Part shown: positions 23,583-32,279 of the stretch, piece by piece | How positions within the stretch are numbered: position 1 is the stretch's first letter | Layout of the letters: every line of letters begins with the position of its first letter | Source: SZAS-103 sp964449135 | GTDB taxonomy: Bacteria; Pseudomonadota; Gammaproteobacteria; Xanthomonadales; Xanthomonadaceae | Reading direction: 5' to 3' | Length of the DNA: 34,824 nt | Assembly (NCBI GenBank): GCA_964449135.1 | Contig: CAYUXZ010000032.1 | Span: 1 to 34,824 of the forward strand | The notes under the pieces: generated by a model | Database searches by the model: none | Told to the model about the DNA's origin: nothing | Seen by the model: only the letters and a program-made list of their open reading frames with translations | Made by a program: the position numbers and the translations under genes

Positions 23583-25043
23583 TCATCCGTCGTTCGAAAG
23601 TTGCCAGAGGTGTATGACCGAATACGCGCGCCACGGCCGCCAGGCCTGAGAACGCGCCTCGGTCGCGCGTTCGGAAAGGCGTGCGCCGTCGCCGAGCATC
23701 TGCTGCAGCACGAGATCGCCCGCGGGAAACGCGTCGGGGTGGCCGAGCGCGCGCAGCGCGATGTAATGCGCCGTCCACGCGCCGATGCCCGGCAGCGCGG
23801 ACATCCGCGCGACGAATTCGTCCAGCCGTTGTCCCGCGCCGAAGCCGATGCGTCCGTCCATCGTCGCCGCAGCGAGCGCGCGAATCGTCGCCGCGCGCGA
23901 TTTCGGCAGGCCGATCGTCTCGAGCTTGGCGTCACGCAATCGCTGCGGTGTCGGGAATGCACGATCGAGTCCGGCGCGATCTGCACCGGCGTCATCGCGC
24001 GTCTCCCCGAACGCCTCGACGAGACGCTTCGCGAGCGTGGTCGCGCCCGCGACGCTGACCTGCTGGCCGAGCACCGCGCGCACCGAGATCTCGAAACCGT
24101 CCCAGCCGCCCGGCACGCGCAGGCCCGGACGCCTGCGCAGCGCTTTCGCGAGAAGCGGCTCGCCGCGCAGCGCCTTGTGCACGGCGACGAGGTCCGCGTC
24201 GAGGTCGAACATGCGGCGCACGCGTCGCACGATGTCCGGGATCGCGCGCGGATCCACGCGCGAAATCGTCAGGTGCAGTTCGGGCTTCTCGCGATCCGCC
24301 GTCACGCGGATCCATGCCGACGCGTCCGCCGGCCCGATCGCGCGTTCGTAAGAATCCCCGCCGACGCGCTCGATACCGGGAATCGCGCGCTTGGCGAGGA
24401 AGGCAAGCATCGCCCGAAAATCCAGCGGCGGACGGTAGCCCAGCCGCAGCGTCAGCGTCTTCTCCGGCGTCTCGCCGCGCTGTCGGCGGATCGCCGTCGG
24501 CGCCATCCCGCAACCTTCGACGAACGCCGCGTTGAATCGGCGCAGGCTGTTGAAGCCCGCCGCGAGCGCGATGTGCGTCACCGGCAACGTCGTTTCCGTG
24601 AGCAACTGCTTTGCGAGCAGCAGGCGCCGCGTCGCGTGGATCTCGTGCGGCGTCGCGCCCGTGCGCGCAAGCAGCACGCGCCGCAACTGACGTCCGCCGA
24701 TGCCGACTTGTTCCGCGAGCGCATCCACCGAAACGTCCTGCAACGCGCCATCCGCGATCAGCGCGAGCGCGCGCGTCGGTGCTTCGTCCGCGTCCGCCGC
24801 GCGCGCTTCCGGCGACAGTTCCGGGCGGCAACGCAGGCAGGGCCGGTAACCGGCGGCCGTCGCGGCCGCGGCGGTCGGGTAGTAAGTGACGTTGTGGCGC
24901 TTCGGCGTCGGCGCAGGGCACACCGGCCGGCAGTAGATCTTCGTGCTGCGCACGGCCGTGAAGAACAGGCCGTCGAAGCGCGCGTCCTTGGAGGCGCGGG
25001 CGCGGTCGCAGATCGCGGGCGAGGGCATGATCATGGCCGACAT
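23583..25043 (-). CDS. Ada-N / AraC-type regulator fused to AlkA DNA-3-methyladenine glycosylase
   Basis: 486 residues. The N-terminal Ada zinc domain has Cys38 and Cys42 (YCRPVCPAP) and Cys69 and Cys72 (CLRC), exactly the E. coli Ada numbering, which supports ATG 25043; ATG 25034 and 25028 are alternatives. Cys38 would be the phosphotriester methyl acceptor. An AraC-type helix-turn-helix follows at about 85-190, then an AlkA N-terminal domain (about 200-285) and the HhH-GPD domain: LPGIGAWTAHYIALRALG with the catalytic Asp in AFPAGDLVL. The Ada C-terminal methyltransferase is replaced by the glycosylase, and a stand-alone MGMT sits directly downstream. It probably senses methylated DNA backbone, activates its operon and removes 3-methyladenine. 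Confidence 0.92.
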   Translation of the reverse strand: MSAMIMPSPAICDRARASKDARFDGLFFTAVRSTKIYCRPVCPAPTPKRHNVTYYPTAAAATAAGYRPCLRCRPELSPEARAADADEAPTRALALIADGALQDVSVDALAEQVGIGGRQLRRVLLARTGATPHEIHATRRLLLAKQLLTETTLPVTHIALAAGFNSLRRFNAAFVEGCGMAPTAIRRQRGETPEKTLTLRLGYRPPLDFRAMLAFLAKRAIPGIERVGGDSYERAIGPADASAWIRVTADREKPELHLTISRVDPRAIPDIVRRVRRMFDLDADLVAVHKALRGEPLLAKALRRRPGLRVPGGWDGFEISVRAVLGQQVSVAGATTLAKRLVEAFGETRDDAGADRAGLDRAFPTPQRLRDAKLETIGLPKSRAATIRALAAATMDGRIGFGAGQRLDEFVARMSALPGIGAWTAHYIALRALGHPDAFPAGDLVLQQMLGDGARLSERATEARSQAWRPWRAYSVIHLWQLSNDG

Positions 25044-25182
25044 GGGCGTATCGTACGCCGCCGGGCGGCCAATACTCGCCATTTTCGGACATCAATGCCC
25101 GACCGCTCTTGGGACCTATGCGCGTCTGCGATAATGCGCGCCTCGTCGTTCGACGCCCGCATTCCTTCCGCCCGGAGCCGCC

Positions 25183-26850
25183 ATGTCCGCCAACCGCAAA
25201 GATCCTTCGCGTTCCATCCGCGCGCCGCGCGGCAGCGCGCTCACGTGCAAGTCGTGGCTCACCGAGGCGCCGTTCCGGATGCTGCAGAACAACCTCGACG
25301 CGGAAGTCGCGGAGATTCCGACCGAACTCGTCGTCTATGGCGGCATCGGCCGCGCCGCGCGCGACTGGGATTGCTTTGATGCGATCCTCAAGGCGCTGAA
25401 GGACCTCAACGACGACGAAACCCTGCTGATCCAGTCCGGCAAGCCGGTCGGCGTGTTCCCCACGCATCCGGACGCGCCGCGCGTGCTGCTTGCGAACTCC
25501 AACCTCGTGCCGCACTGGGCGACGTGGGAACACTTCCACGAACTCGACCGCAAAGGCCTGATGATGTACGGCCAGATGACCGCGGGCTCGTGGATCTACA
25601 TCGGCTCGCAGGGCATCGTGCAGGGCACCTACGAGACGTTCGTCGAGATGGGCCGCCAGCACTACGACGGCAAGCTCACCGGCAAGTGGATCCTCACCGC
25701 CGGCCTCGGCGGCATGGGCGGCGCGCAGCCGCTTGCGGCCTCGCTCGCGGGCGCGTGTTCGCTGAACATCGAATGCCAGCAGTCGCGCATTGATATGCGC
25801 CTGCGCACGCGCTACGTGGACGAGCAGGCCGGCGATCTCGACGACGCGCTCGCGCGCATCGAGAAATACACGAAGGCCGGCGAGGCGAAGTCGATCGCGC
25901 TGCTCGGCAACGCCGCCGAGATCCTGCCCGAACTCGTCAAGCGCGGCGTGCGCCCGGACGCGGTCACCGACCAGACCTCCGCGCACGATCCCGTGCACGG
26001 CTACCTGCCGATCGGCTGGACGGTCGAGCGCTGGCTCACCGAGCAGCGCACGAATCCGACCGCCGTCAGCGCCGCCGCGAAGAAATCCATGCGCGTGCAC
26101 GTCGAGGCGATGCTCGCGTTCCAGAAACTGGGCGTACCCACATTCGACTACGGCAACAACATCCGCCAGGTCGCGAAGGACGAAGGCTGCGCGAACGCGT
26201 TCGACTTCCCCGGTTTCGTGCCGGCCTACGTGCGGCCGCTGTTCTGCCGCGGCGTCGGCCCGTTCCGCTGGGTCGCGCTGTCCGGCGATCCGGAGGACAT
26301 CTACAAGACCGACGCGAAGGTCAAGGAACTCATCCCCGACGACGCGCACTTGCACCGCTGGCTCGACATGGCCAGGCAACGCATCAGCTTCCAGGGCCTG
26401 CCGGCGCGCATCTGCTGGGTCGGCCTCGGCCAGCGCCACCGGCTCGGCCTCGCGTTCAACGAGATGGTGCGCACCGGCGAACTGAAGGCGCCGGTCGTGA
26501 TCGGCCGCGACCATCTCGACAGCGGCAGCGTCGCCTCGCCGAACCGCGAGACCGAAGCGATGCGCGACGGCAGCGATGCGGTTTCCGACTGGCCGCTGCT
26601 CAACGCGATGCTCAATGTAGCGGGAGGAGCGACCTGGGTGTCGCTGCACCACGGCGGCGGCGTCGGCATGGGCTTCTCGCAGCACGCGGGTGTGGTGATC
26701 GTCTGCGATGGCAGCGAGGCCGCCGACAAGCGCATCGCGCGCGTGCTCTGGAACGATCCCGGCACCGGCGTGATGCGCCACGCCGATGCGGGCTACGACA
26801 TTGCGAAGGCCTGCGCGAAAGAGCAGGGGCTCAAGCTGCCGATGATCTAG
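25183..26850 (+). CDS. hutU: Urocanate hydratase
   Basis: Second step of histidine breakdown: urocanate plus water to 4-imidazolone-5-propanoate, with tightly bound NAD+. 555 residues, the normal length. Family motifs are GKPVGVFPTHPDAPRVLL, MTAGSWIYIGSQGIVQGTYE, the NAD-binding GLGGMGGAQP, and FQGLPARICW at 403-412 with active-site Cys411. A GGAG ribosome site precedes the ATG. hutI and hutF are 6 kb away and hutH and hutG are not in the window; the alkylation-repair genes separate them. Confidence 0.98.
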   Translation: MSANRKDPSRSIRAPRGSALTCKSWLTEAPFRMLQNNLDAEVAEIPTELVVYGGIGRAARDWDCFDAILKALKDLNDDETLLIQSGKPVGVFPTHPDAPRVLLANSNLVPHWATWEHFHELDRKGLMMYGQMTAGSWIYIGSQGIVQGTYETFVEMGRQHYDGKLTGKWILTAGLGGMGGAQPLAASLAGACSLNIECQQSRIDMRLRTRYVDEQAGDLDDALARIEKYTKAGEAKSIALLGNAAEILPELVKRGVRPDAVTDQTSAHDPVHGYLPIGWTVERWLTEQRTNPTAVSAAAKKSMRVHVEAMLAFQKLGVPTFDYGNNIRQVAKDEGCANAFDFPGFVPAYVRPLFCRGVGPFRWVALSGDPEDIYKTDAKVKELIPDDAHLHRWLDMARQRISFQGLPARICWVGLGQRHRLGLAFNEMVRTGELKAPVVIGRDHLDSGSVASPNRETEAMRDGSDAVSDWPLLNAMLNVAGGATWVSLHHGGGVGMGFSQHAGVVIVCDGSEAADKRIARVLWNDPGTGVMRHADAGYDIAKACAKEQGLKLPMI

Positions 26851-26868
26851 GCAGGGCTGATTGACCTA

Positions 26869-26897
26869 TTGACATCTGCTGTTTAATAATTAATAAT
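26869..26897 (+). promoter_or_regulatory. Strong promoter in an AT-rich spacer
   Basis: TTGACA (26869-26874), 17-base spacer, AATAAT (26892-26897): a perfect -35 and a five-of-six -10. The -10 lies in a TAATAAT tandem (26884-26890 and 26891-26897) and a further AT tract to 26907. It would drive the gene at 26944, which has a GAGGAG ribosome site. The tandem may be a regulator site, perhaps for the ArsR-type gene downstream. Confidence 0.72.
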
Positions 26898-26943
26898 ATA
26901 GTTAAATAAGCAATTCACACATTAACCAGAAGAGGAGAAGATC

Positions 26944-27363
26944 ATGGCACTGCAAGCGGGGTACCTGGTGTATCTGGTCCTTTCGATCGCAATGACGATC
27001 TGGGTCGCGCATACGCTTTCAAGCAACGGGGAGGTCTTCCTGATCAAGTGCTTCGGTCAGGACGAAGTCTTGGCGAAGTCCACGAATCATCTGCTGGTTG
27101 TTGGCTTCTATCTGATCAATATCGGCTTCATCGGGATGCGACTGGACGGTTGGAATTCCGCCGAAGCCATCGAAGCAATGATTCCGTACATCGGCAGCAA
27201 GATTGGCATTTCCGTCCTGATCCTGGGCGCCATGCATTTCTTCAACATGATGATGATCGCGCGCTACGGGCAGGCAGTGGCGGGCTGGGTTCGCCGCAAC
27301 GAGGAGCAGCGTGAAATCGCTCTTCGGACCGAGGTTCCGCATGTCTCAGCCATCGATCGATAA
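26944..27363 (+). CDS. Small integral membrane protein, unknown function
   Basis: 139 residues, with AGAGGAG upstream. Three hydrophobic segments: about 5-25 (GYLVYLVLSIAMTIWVAHTL), 48-65 (HLLVVGFYLINIGFIGMRL) and 84-107 (YIGSKIGISVLILGAMHFFNM). Residues 26-46 are a polar loop with one cysteine (LIKCFGQDEVLAKS). No family is recognised by eye. Lower GC than its neighbours suggests gain by transfer. A strong hairpin terminator follows, and an SdpR-like ArsR gene starts 125 bases later. In the Bacillus sdp system SdpR controls the membrane immunity protein SdpI, but this protein does not look like SdpI. Confidence 0.78.
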   Translation: MALQAGYLVYLVLSIAMTIWVAHTLSSNGEVFLIKCFGQDEVLAKSTNHLLVVGFYLINIGFIGMRLDGWNSAEAIEAMIPYIGSKIGISVLILGAMHFFNMMMIARYGQAVAGWVRRNEEQREIALRTEVPHVSAIDR

Positions 27364-27376
27364 GCGCACTACAGCT

Positions 27377-27410
27377 GCGGGTCCGGTGCAAATCCGGGCC
27401 CGCGGTTTTT
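27377..27410 (+). terminator. Rho-independent terminator
   Basis: GCGGGTCCGG and CCGGGCCCGC pair (one G-T wobble) around TGCAAAT, followed by GG and five T residues. It closes the membrane-protein transcript 14 bases after its stop. Confidence 0.85.
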
Positions 27411-27487
27411 CATTAGCTGGCCACGATCAGCCAGGACGCGGTAGGCTACCTCCATTCGTATCAGCGGCAGTCGCCTGAAGCCTACCG

Positions 27488-27808
27488 ATGAAGCAGGACA
27501 AGATATTCGAAGCGCTGGCCTCGACACCCAGAAGGAAGATCCTCGCATACCTGTCGCAGCGGGAGCTGCCCGCGGGTGATATCGCTGCGCGATTCGAGAT
27601 GAGCGCTCCGGCGATTTCGCGCCACCTGGCAGTCCTTGAGAATGCGGGATTGATCGTGGGCGAGCGTCGCGGCCAGTTTGTCGTCTACAAGCTGGTACCC
27701 GACAGCTTGGTCAATACGTTGACCCAATTCGCTTTCGAAATTTGTCCTGTTGCAGGCCCGATCAAGCGAGAGAACAAGCGTCGAACGAAAACGCCTCGCG
27801 AGGCGTAA
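27488..27808 (+). CDS. ArsR-family regulator, SdpR-like
   Basis: 106 residues. Winged helix-turn-helix: DKIFEALASTPRRKILAYLS, then the recognition region APAISRHLAVLENAGLIVGERRGQFVVYKL. The pattern (LASTPRRKILAYL, AGDIAARF) is that of the SdpR/autorepressor group of ArsR regulators. There is no ELCVCD-type metal motif; the only cysteine is in FEICPVAG, so a classical metal sensor is unlikely. No Shine-Dalgarno is seen before the ATG at 27488. GC is lower than in neighbouring core genes. It is probably an autorepressor, or controls the membrane-protein gene upstream. Confidence 0.85.
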   Translation: MKQDKIFEALASTPRRKILAYLSQRELPAGDIAARFEMSAPAISRHLAVLENAGLIVGERRGQFVVYKLVPDSLVNTLTQFAFEICPVAGPIKRENKRRTKTPREA

Positions 27809-27975
27809 ACCGTTGAGTCGCCGCAGCAACCGCACATCCGCGTAAAATAGGGGCTGCTGCCCATACTCGCCACGGCTGAGCGAACGCCGGCGGCAGGCCA
27901 GCCCCGACCAATGGCACATCCCGCGTCGGGCATACTCTGGGATTCTGCCTTTTGGGATTCCACCGGAGACCGACC

Positions 27976-30021
27976 ATGCGCGTTTCGATCCTCGCCGCGG
28001 CGCTGAGCCTTGCCCTTTCGCAACTCGCGGCCGCCGCGCCGCCTCCGGACTCGGAACTGGCGAAGCCGCCTTCGACGGCGCAGCAGTTCACGATCCTGTC
28101 CACGGCCGGCAAGCACGGCACGTCGTATCGCTGGACGGCCGCCGACGGCACGCATATGGGGCGCGAGAGCATCGTTCTGCGCGGCCAGGTGTTCGAGCTC
28201 GACAGCACCGCGCACGTCGGCGGCGACGGCATGTTCGACAACATGGTGATCCGCGGGCACACGCCGAACGGGGACGCGGGCGAGACCTTCGCGATCAAGG
28301 ACGGCAAGGCGACGTGGAAGAGCCAGGTGGACGGCGGCTCGGCCGCATACGCCGCCGCGGCCGAATACAACTCCTTCGGCGGCACGATCGATCTGTTCGC
28401 GGACCTGCTCGAGACCCTGCTCGCCACGCCTGACAAGTCGCTGGCGCTGCTGCCCGGCGGCAAGGTCCATGCGGAAAAGCTCACCTCGCTCGCGGTCGGC
28501 GAAGGCGCGGCGAAGAAGACGGTGACGGCCTGGGCACTGACCGGCATCAGCAACACGCCGATCCCGATCTGGTCCGACGACTCGGGCAGGTTCTTCGGAT
28601 CGGTCGGCGGACTCGCGTGGCTGCCGGCCGGTTACGAAAGCGCGCTGGAACCCCTGATGAAAGCGCAGGACGAGGCGTTGTCGCAGAAATCGCGCGGCCT
28701 TGTGCAGCAGTTGACGAAGACGCCCGCCGGCCCGGTCGCGTTCACCAACGTGCGCGCGTTCGTGGACGGCAGGAAATTCATGGAAGCGCAGACCGTGGTC
28801 GTGGACAAGGGCGTCATCACCCAGGTCGGCGCGGCGGGCAAGGTGGTCGTGCCGAAGAACGCGCAGGTGATCGACGGCGCCGGCAAGACCCTGGTGCCGG
28901 GACTGTGGGACTCGCACATGCATGTTCCCGATGATTCGGCCGGCCCGCTGCTGCTGTCGCTGGGCATCACCTCGGCGCGCGATCCGGGCAACGCGAACGA
29001 TCTCACGCTCGCGCGCGCTGCGCGGCGCGCGAAGGGCGAACTGCTGATGCCGCACGTGTATCCCTCCGTGCTGGTGGACGGCAAGGGCCCGAACTCGGCG
29101 CAGTTCGGCGCCATCGCGACTTCGCAGGAGGAGGCGATCGCGATCGTGCGCAAGGCCAAGGCCGACGGCTTCGTCGCGATCAAGTTCTACGGCACGTTCA
29201 ATCCCGCGTGGGTGAAGGCCGCGGCCGCGGAGGCGCATCGCCTCGGCCTGCACGTGCACGGCCACCTGCCTGCGGGGATGCGCACGATGGAAGCCATCGA
29301 CGCCGGTTACGACGAGATCACCCACATCTATTTCGTGATGATGCAGGCGATGCCCGATTCCGTGGTGAAGGTGTCGAATGGAATGGCGCGCTTCGAAGGC
29401 CCGGGCCGCTACGCGAAGGACGTGGACCTCAACGCCGAGCCGATGAAGTCGCTGATCGCGACGATGGCGAAGAAGAAGATCGTCTCGGATCCGACGCTAG
29501 TCGTCGCCGAGAGCCTGTACGTGCCGGAGAACGGCGACCTGTCGCCGGCGTACGCGCCGTTCGTCGGCACGTTGCCGCCCGCGGTGGAGCGCGGATTCCG
29601 CTCGGGAGGCTTCGCGGTTCCGGCGGACCTCAAGCGCACCGACTATCGCGCCAGCTTCGCCAAGCTCGAGGCGCTGGTCGGCGCGATGCACAAGGCCGGC
29701 GTGCCGATCGTCGCGGGCACCGACGGCTCGGGCATGGAACTCGTGCGCGAACTCGAGCTGTACGTGGATGCGGGATTCACGACGTCCGAAGCGCTCGCCA
29801 GCGCGACGATCGCGACCGCGCACCTGGTCGGCGCGGACAAGACCACCGGCTCGATCCACGTCGGCAAGAACGCCGACCTGGTGCTCGTGGACGGCAATCC
29901 CGAGAAGAACATCGGCGACCTGCGCCACACCCGCGTGGTGATGATGGACGGCAAGATCATGGACGCCGACGCGCTGCGCGCGCAGGGCGGATTCGCGGGC
30001 CGGCCGAAGTTCGAGGAGTGA
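27976..30021 (+). CDS. Secreted amidohydrolase with a large N-terminal extension
   Basis: 681 residues from ATG 27976 (GGAGA upstream). Signal peptide MRVSILAAALSLALSQLAAA, cut near AAA-APP. Residues about 25-255 are an extra domain without an obvious family: it has alternating short strands (GKHGTSYRWTAADGTHMGRE) and may be beta-rich. The amidohydrolase domain starts near 255 with TNVRAFVDGRKFM. Metal-site motifs are DSHMHV (His314, His316), VAIKFYG (probable carboxylated Lys), LHVHGHLP, and GTDGSGMELVRELELYV with Asp. The substrate is not known; the relatives are often peptidase- or carbamate-hydrolase-like. It probably acts in the periplasm. Confidence 0.88.
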   Translation: MRVSILAAALSLALSQLAAAAPPPDSELAKPPSTAQQFTILSTAGKHGTSYRWTAADGTHMGRESIVLRGQVFELDSTAHVGGDGMFDNMVIRGHTPNGDAGETFAIKDGKATWKSQVDGGSAAYAAAAEYNSFGGTIDLFADLLETLLATPDKSLALLPGGKVHAEKLTSLAVGEGAAKKTVTAWALTGISNTPIPIWSDDSGRFFGSVGGLAWLPAGYESALEPLMKAQDEALSQKSRGLVQQLTKTPAGPVAFTNVRAFVDGRKFMEAQTVVVDKGVITQVGAAGKVVVPKNAQVIDGAGKTLVPGLWDSHMHVPDDSAGPLLLSLGITSARDPGNANDLTLARAARRAKGELLMPHVYPSVLVDGKGPNSAQFGAIATSQEEAIAIVRKAKADGFVAIKFYGTFNPAWVKAAAAEAHRLGLHVHGHLPAGMRTMEAIDAGYDEITHIYFVMMQAMPDSVVKVSNGMARFEGPGRYAKDVDLNAEPMKSLIATMAKKKIVSDPTLVVAESLYVPENGDLSPAYAPFVGTLPPAVERGFRSGGFAVPADLKRTDYRASFAKLEALVGAMHKAGVPIVAGTDGSGMELVRELELYVDAGFTTSEALASATIATAHLVGADKTTGSIHVGKNADLVLVDGNPEKNIGDLRHTRVVMMDGKIMDADALRAQGGFAGRPKFEE

Positions 30022-30047
30022 ACGCGCAGCAGGCGTTGTGGTAACGG

Positions 30048-30725
30048 ATGGACGCACACCCGCTCGCCAATCCGATCTGGTCCGCGCTGCGCAGCCGCCA
30101 TCGCGCATTCGCGCGCGTCGTCGGCGATGCTGCGCGCTATCCGGCCGAGGTCGCGCCCTTCCTCGGCGTGGCGAGCGACGGCGCGGATGTGGCGGACGCG
30201 CTCGATGAACTGGTCGCGTCGGGCGAATCGGTGTATCTGCTCGGCGTCGCGCCGCGCGTTGCGCATGGCTGGAGCCTGAAGCCCTACGCCGCGCTCGCGC
30301 AGATGGAGCGCACCGCACCGCTGGAAGTGATCGAAGGGCCGGAGGTGATTCCGCTTGGCGCCGAGCATCGCGACGACGTGCTCGCGCTCACCGCGCTGGT
30401 CTACCCGCATTATTTCCGGTCGCGCACGATGGAGATGGGGCGCTACTTCGGCATCTACCGGGAAGGCCGGCTTGCGGCGATCACCGGTGAGCGCCTCGGC
30501 ACGGACGATCGCGTGGAACTTAGCGCGATCTGCACGCATCCGGATTTCCTCGGCCGCGGCTACGCGCGCCGTCTGGTCGCGCTGCGCGTCAACGACCTGC
30601 TCGCGCAGGGAACGACGCCGTTCCTGCACGTGAGTTACGAAAACCCGCGTGCGCTGGATCTGTACCGTCGGATGGGGTTCGCACACCGTCCCGACATAGG
30701 GTTCTGGTCGCTGCGGCGGGCCTGA
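30048..30725 (+). CDS. GNAT-family N-acetyltransferase
   Basis: 225 residues. The C-terminal half holds the GNAT fold: VIPLGAEHRDDVLALTALVYP, YFGIYREGRLAAITGERLG, and the acetyl-CoA loop HPDFLGRGYARRLVALRV (the R/Q-x-x-G-x-G/A form), then VSYENPRALDLYRRMGF. The N-terminal about 90 residues are a separate module, as in FR47-like acetyltransferases. The substrate is unknown. It starts 26 bases after the amidohydrolase stop, so read-through transcription is likely. Confidence 0.85.
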   Translation: MDAHPLANPIWSALRSRHRAFARVVGDAARYPAEVAPFLGVASDGADVADALDELVASGESVYLLGVAPRVAHGWSLKPYAALAQMERTAPLEVIEGPEVIPLGAEHRDDVLALTALVYPHYFRSRTMEMGRYFGIYREGRLAAITGERLGTDDRVELSAICTHPDFLGRGYARRLVALRVNDLLAQGTTPFLHVSYENPRALDLYRRMGFAHRPDIGFWSLRRA

Positions 30726-30800
30726 AGCGCTGTCTCTTGCCGATGCCGCGAAGCTGCGGGACGATGCGCATCCCCCGACCCTGTTCCGACCCCACCCGAG

Positions 30801-31757
30801 ATGATCCGACACGACCACGCATCGCGCGCCGCACGATGGCGCATCGTCGCGACCTGCGCCGTTCTCGCGCTCGCCGCGTTGCGAGCCGCGTCCGCCGGCC
30901 CGAACGAGGCCGTGCTCGCGAACACGCCCAGCGGCGCCGAACGCGCGCACCTGATCCTCAAGGACGCGCTGAAAAGCAACAATCCCGAAACGCGCCAGCA
31001 GGCCGTGCAGGCGCTCGGCCTGGTCGGCCCGCACGAGCCGTACCAGTCCGAACTCGCGACGATGCTCGACGATCCGGATGTGCAGGTGCGCGTATCCACC
31101 GTGTTCAGCCTCGCGGACCTCAAGGACGACAGCGTGCTGCCGGCGCTGCGCAAGGCGATGAACGATCCGGTGCCGGAAGTGAGCTTCGCGGCGACGCGCG
31201 CGCTGTGGACGCTGAAGCAGGCCGACGGCCACGAAGCGATGTACGCGGTGTTGCGCGGCGAACGCGAGGCCTCATCGGGTTACGTCAAGAACGAGGAGCG
31301 CGCCGCGGTCCATGCGCTGCATACGCCGCGCGAGATGTTCGCGTTCGGCTTGCATATCGCAATCGGTCTTGCGCACGTGCCGGGGCTCGGCACCGGCGTT
31401 TCCTCGGCGCAGGGCATCCTGTCGGACCAGAACGTGTCGGGACGCGCGGCCGCGGCGCTGCTGATCGGCAAGGACGACGATCCGCGCGTGCTGCCCGCCT
31501 TGCGCGCGGCGTTGACCGACAAGGACGATAGCGTGCGCGCGGCGGCCGCCCATGCGCTCGCCGTGCGCGACGATCCGAAGCTGCAGGCCGATCTGCGCCC
31601 GCTGATGGAAGACAAGGCGCTGCCGGTGCAGGTGCGCGCGGCCGCCGGGTATCTGCGGTTGGCGTTGTTGCCGGCGCGGCCGGCTGCGGCTGCGCAGCCG
31701 CAGGCGCAACCGAAGTCCGACGCACGGAAGTCCGTGCGCCGCCGCCGCGCGCATTGA
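30801..31757 (+). CDS. HEAT-repeat protein, exported
   Basis: 318 residues. N-terminal basic and hydrophobic stretch (WRIVATCAVLALAALRAASA) is a probable signal peptide. Two groups of helical repeats follow: about 47-140 (NPETRQQAVQALGLVG, DPDVQVRVSTVFSLADLKD, DPVPEVSFAATRALWTL) and about 205-290 (ILSDQNVSGRAAAALLIGKD, DKDDSVRAAAAHALAVRDD). The C-terminus is Pro/Ala/Gln-rich and ends in a basic RRRRAH. HEAT repeats bind proteins; the partner is unknown. The middle (about 145-195) has no repeat and may be a distinct helix pair. Confidence 0.82.
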   Translation: MIRHDHASRAARWRIVATCAVLALAALRAASAGPNEAVLANTPSGAERAHLILKDALKSNNPETRQQAVQALGLVGPHEPYQSELATMLDDPDVQVRVSTVFSLADLKDDSVLPALRKAMNDPVPEVSFAATRALWTLKQADGHEAMYAVLRGEREASSGYVKNEERAAVHALHTPREMFAFGLHIAIGLAHVPGLGTGVSSAQGILSDQNVSGRAAAALLIGKDDDPRVLPALRAALTDKDDSVRAAAAHALAVRDDPKLQADLRPLMEDKALPVQVRAAAGYLRLALLPARPAAAAQPQAQPKSDARKSVRRRRAH

Positions 31758-31807
31758 TGCGGCCGTCCGGCATGAATCGAGGCACGACCATGTGCGAGGA
31801 GTCCGCG

Positions 31808-32248
31808 ATGAAGATTCGATGGCTGGTGGCGGTCGCACTCGCGACGATGGCGTGCGATGCGCAGGCGCGCGACGCGTCGCAGGATCCGAAATTCATCCTG
31901 CGCGCCGAGGCGGCGGTCTGCGCCGCGTACGAGGAAGGCGACGGCGATTCGCTGCGCAACCGCCTCGCCGACGACTTCACGCTGACGAACTCCAAGGGCG
32001 GGATCACGACCCGCGACCAGGAAGTCGATTCGGTGAGCCGGCGCGATCCGGCGTACCTCGTGTTCAGGAACCACGACCAGAAGGTGCGCCTGTATGGCGA
32101 CGCCGCGGTCGTCACCGGCGTGACCACGCTGCAAGGCCATACTGCGAGCGCCACCTTCGCCGGCGACTACGCCTACACCGACACCTGGGTGTATCGCGAC
32201 GGCTGGAAGCTCGCCGCGAGCCACGCGAGCCTGCTGCGCACGCGCTGA
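31808..32248 (+). CDS. Exported NTF2-like (DUF4440-type) protein
   Basis: 146 residues from ATG 31808, with GAGGAG six bases upstream; the frame is open further back to 31754 over the end of the HEAT gene. Signal peptide MKIRWLVAVALATMACDAQA. The NTF2-like domain runs from ILRAEAAVCAAYEEGDGDSL to DTWVYRDGWKLAASHASL, with RLADDFTLTNSKG and VVTGVTTLQG in between. DUF4440 proteins bind small ligands; the role is unknown. A second NTF2-like protein is encoded at 22281-22949, but the two share little sequence. Confidence 0.88.
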   Translation: MKIRWLVAVALATMACDAQARDASQDPKFILRAEAAVCAAYEEGDGDSLRNRLADDFTLTNSKGGITTRDQEVDSVSRRDPAYLVFRNHDQKVRLYGDAAVVTGVTTLQGHTASATFAGDYAYTDTWVYRDGWKLAASHASLLRTR

Positions 32249-32279
32249 TGCGATCATCGGAAATCGAACGGGGCAAACG

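Noticed and set aside
23517..23586. Longer MGMT starting at ATG 23586 with an ATGA overlap
   Set aside because: The extra 23 residues do not resemble the family, and the spacer resembles the CAGTCCC-type intergenic repeats. GGAG before 23517 is better.
23992..26781. A 929-codon minus-strand open frame across hutU and the Ada-N/AlkA gene
   Set aside because: It covers hutU on the opposite strand and then the AlkA gene out of frame. No start region or domain supports it.
27377..27410. tRNA 3' end or attachment site (TGCAAAT in a T-loop-like position)
   Set aside because: No acceptor, D or anticodon arm is present upstream, and a T tract follows the hairpin. It is a terminator.
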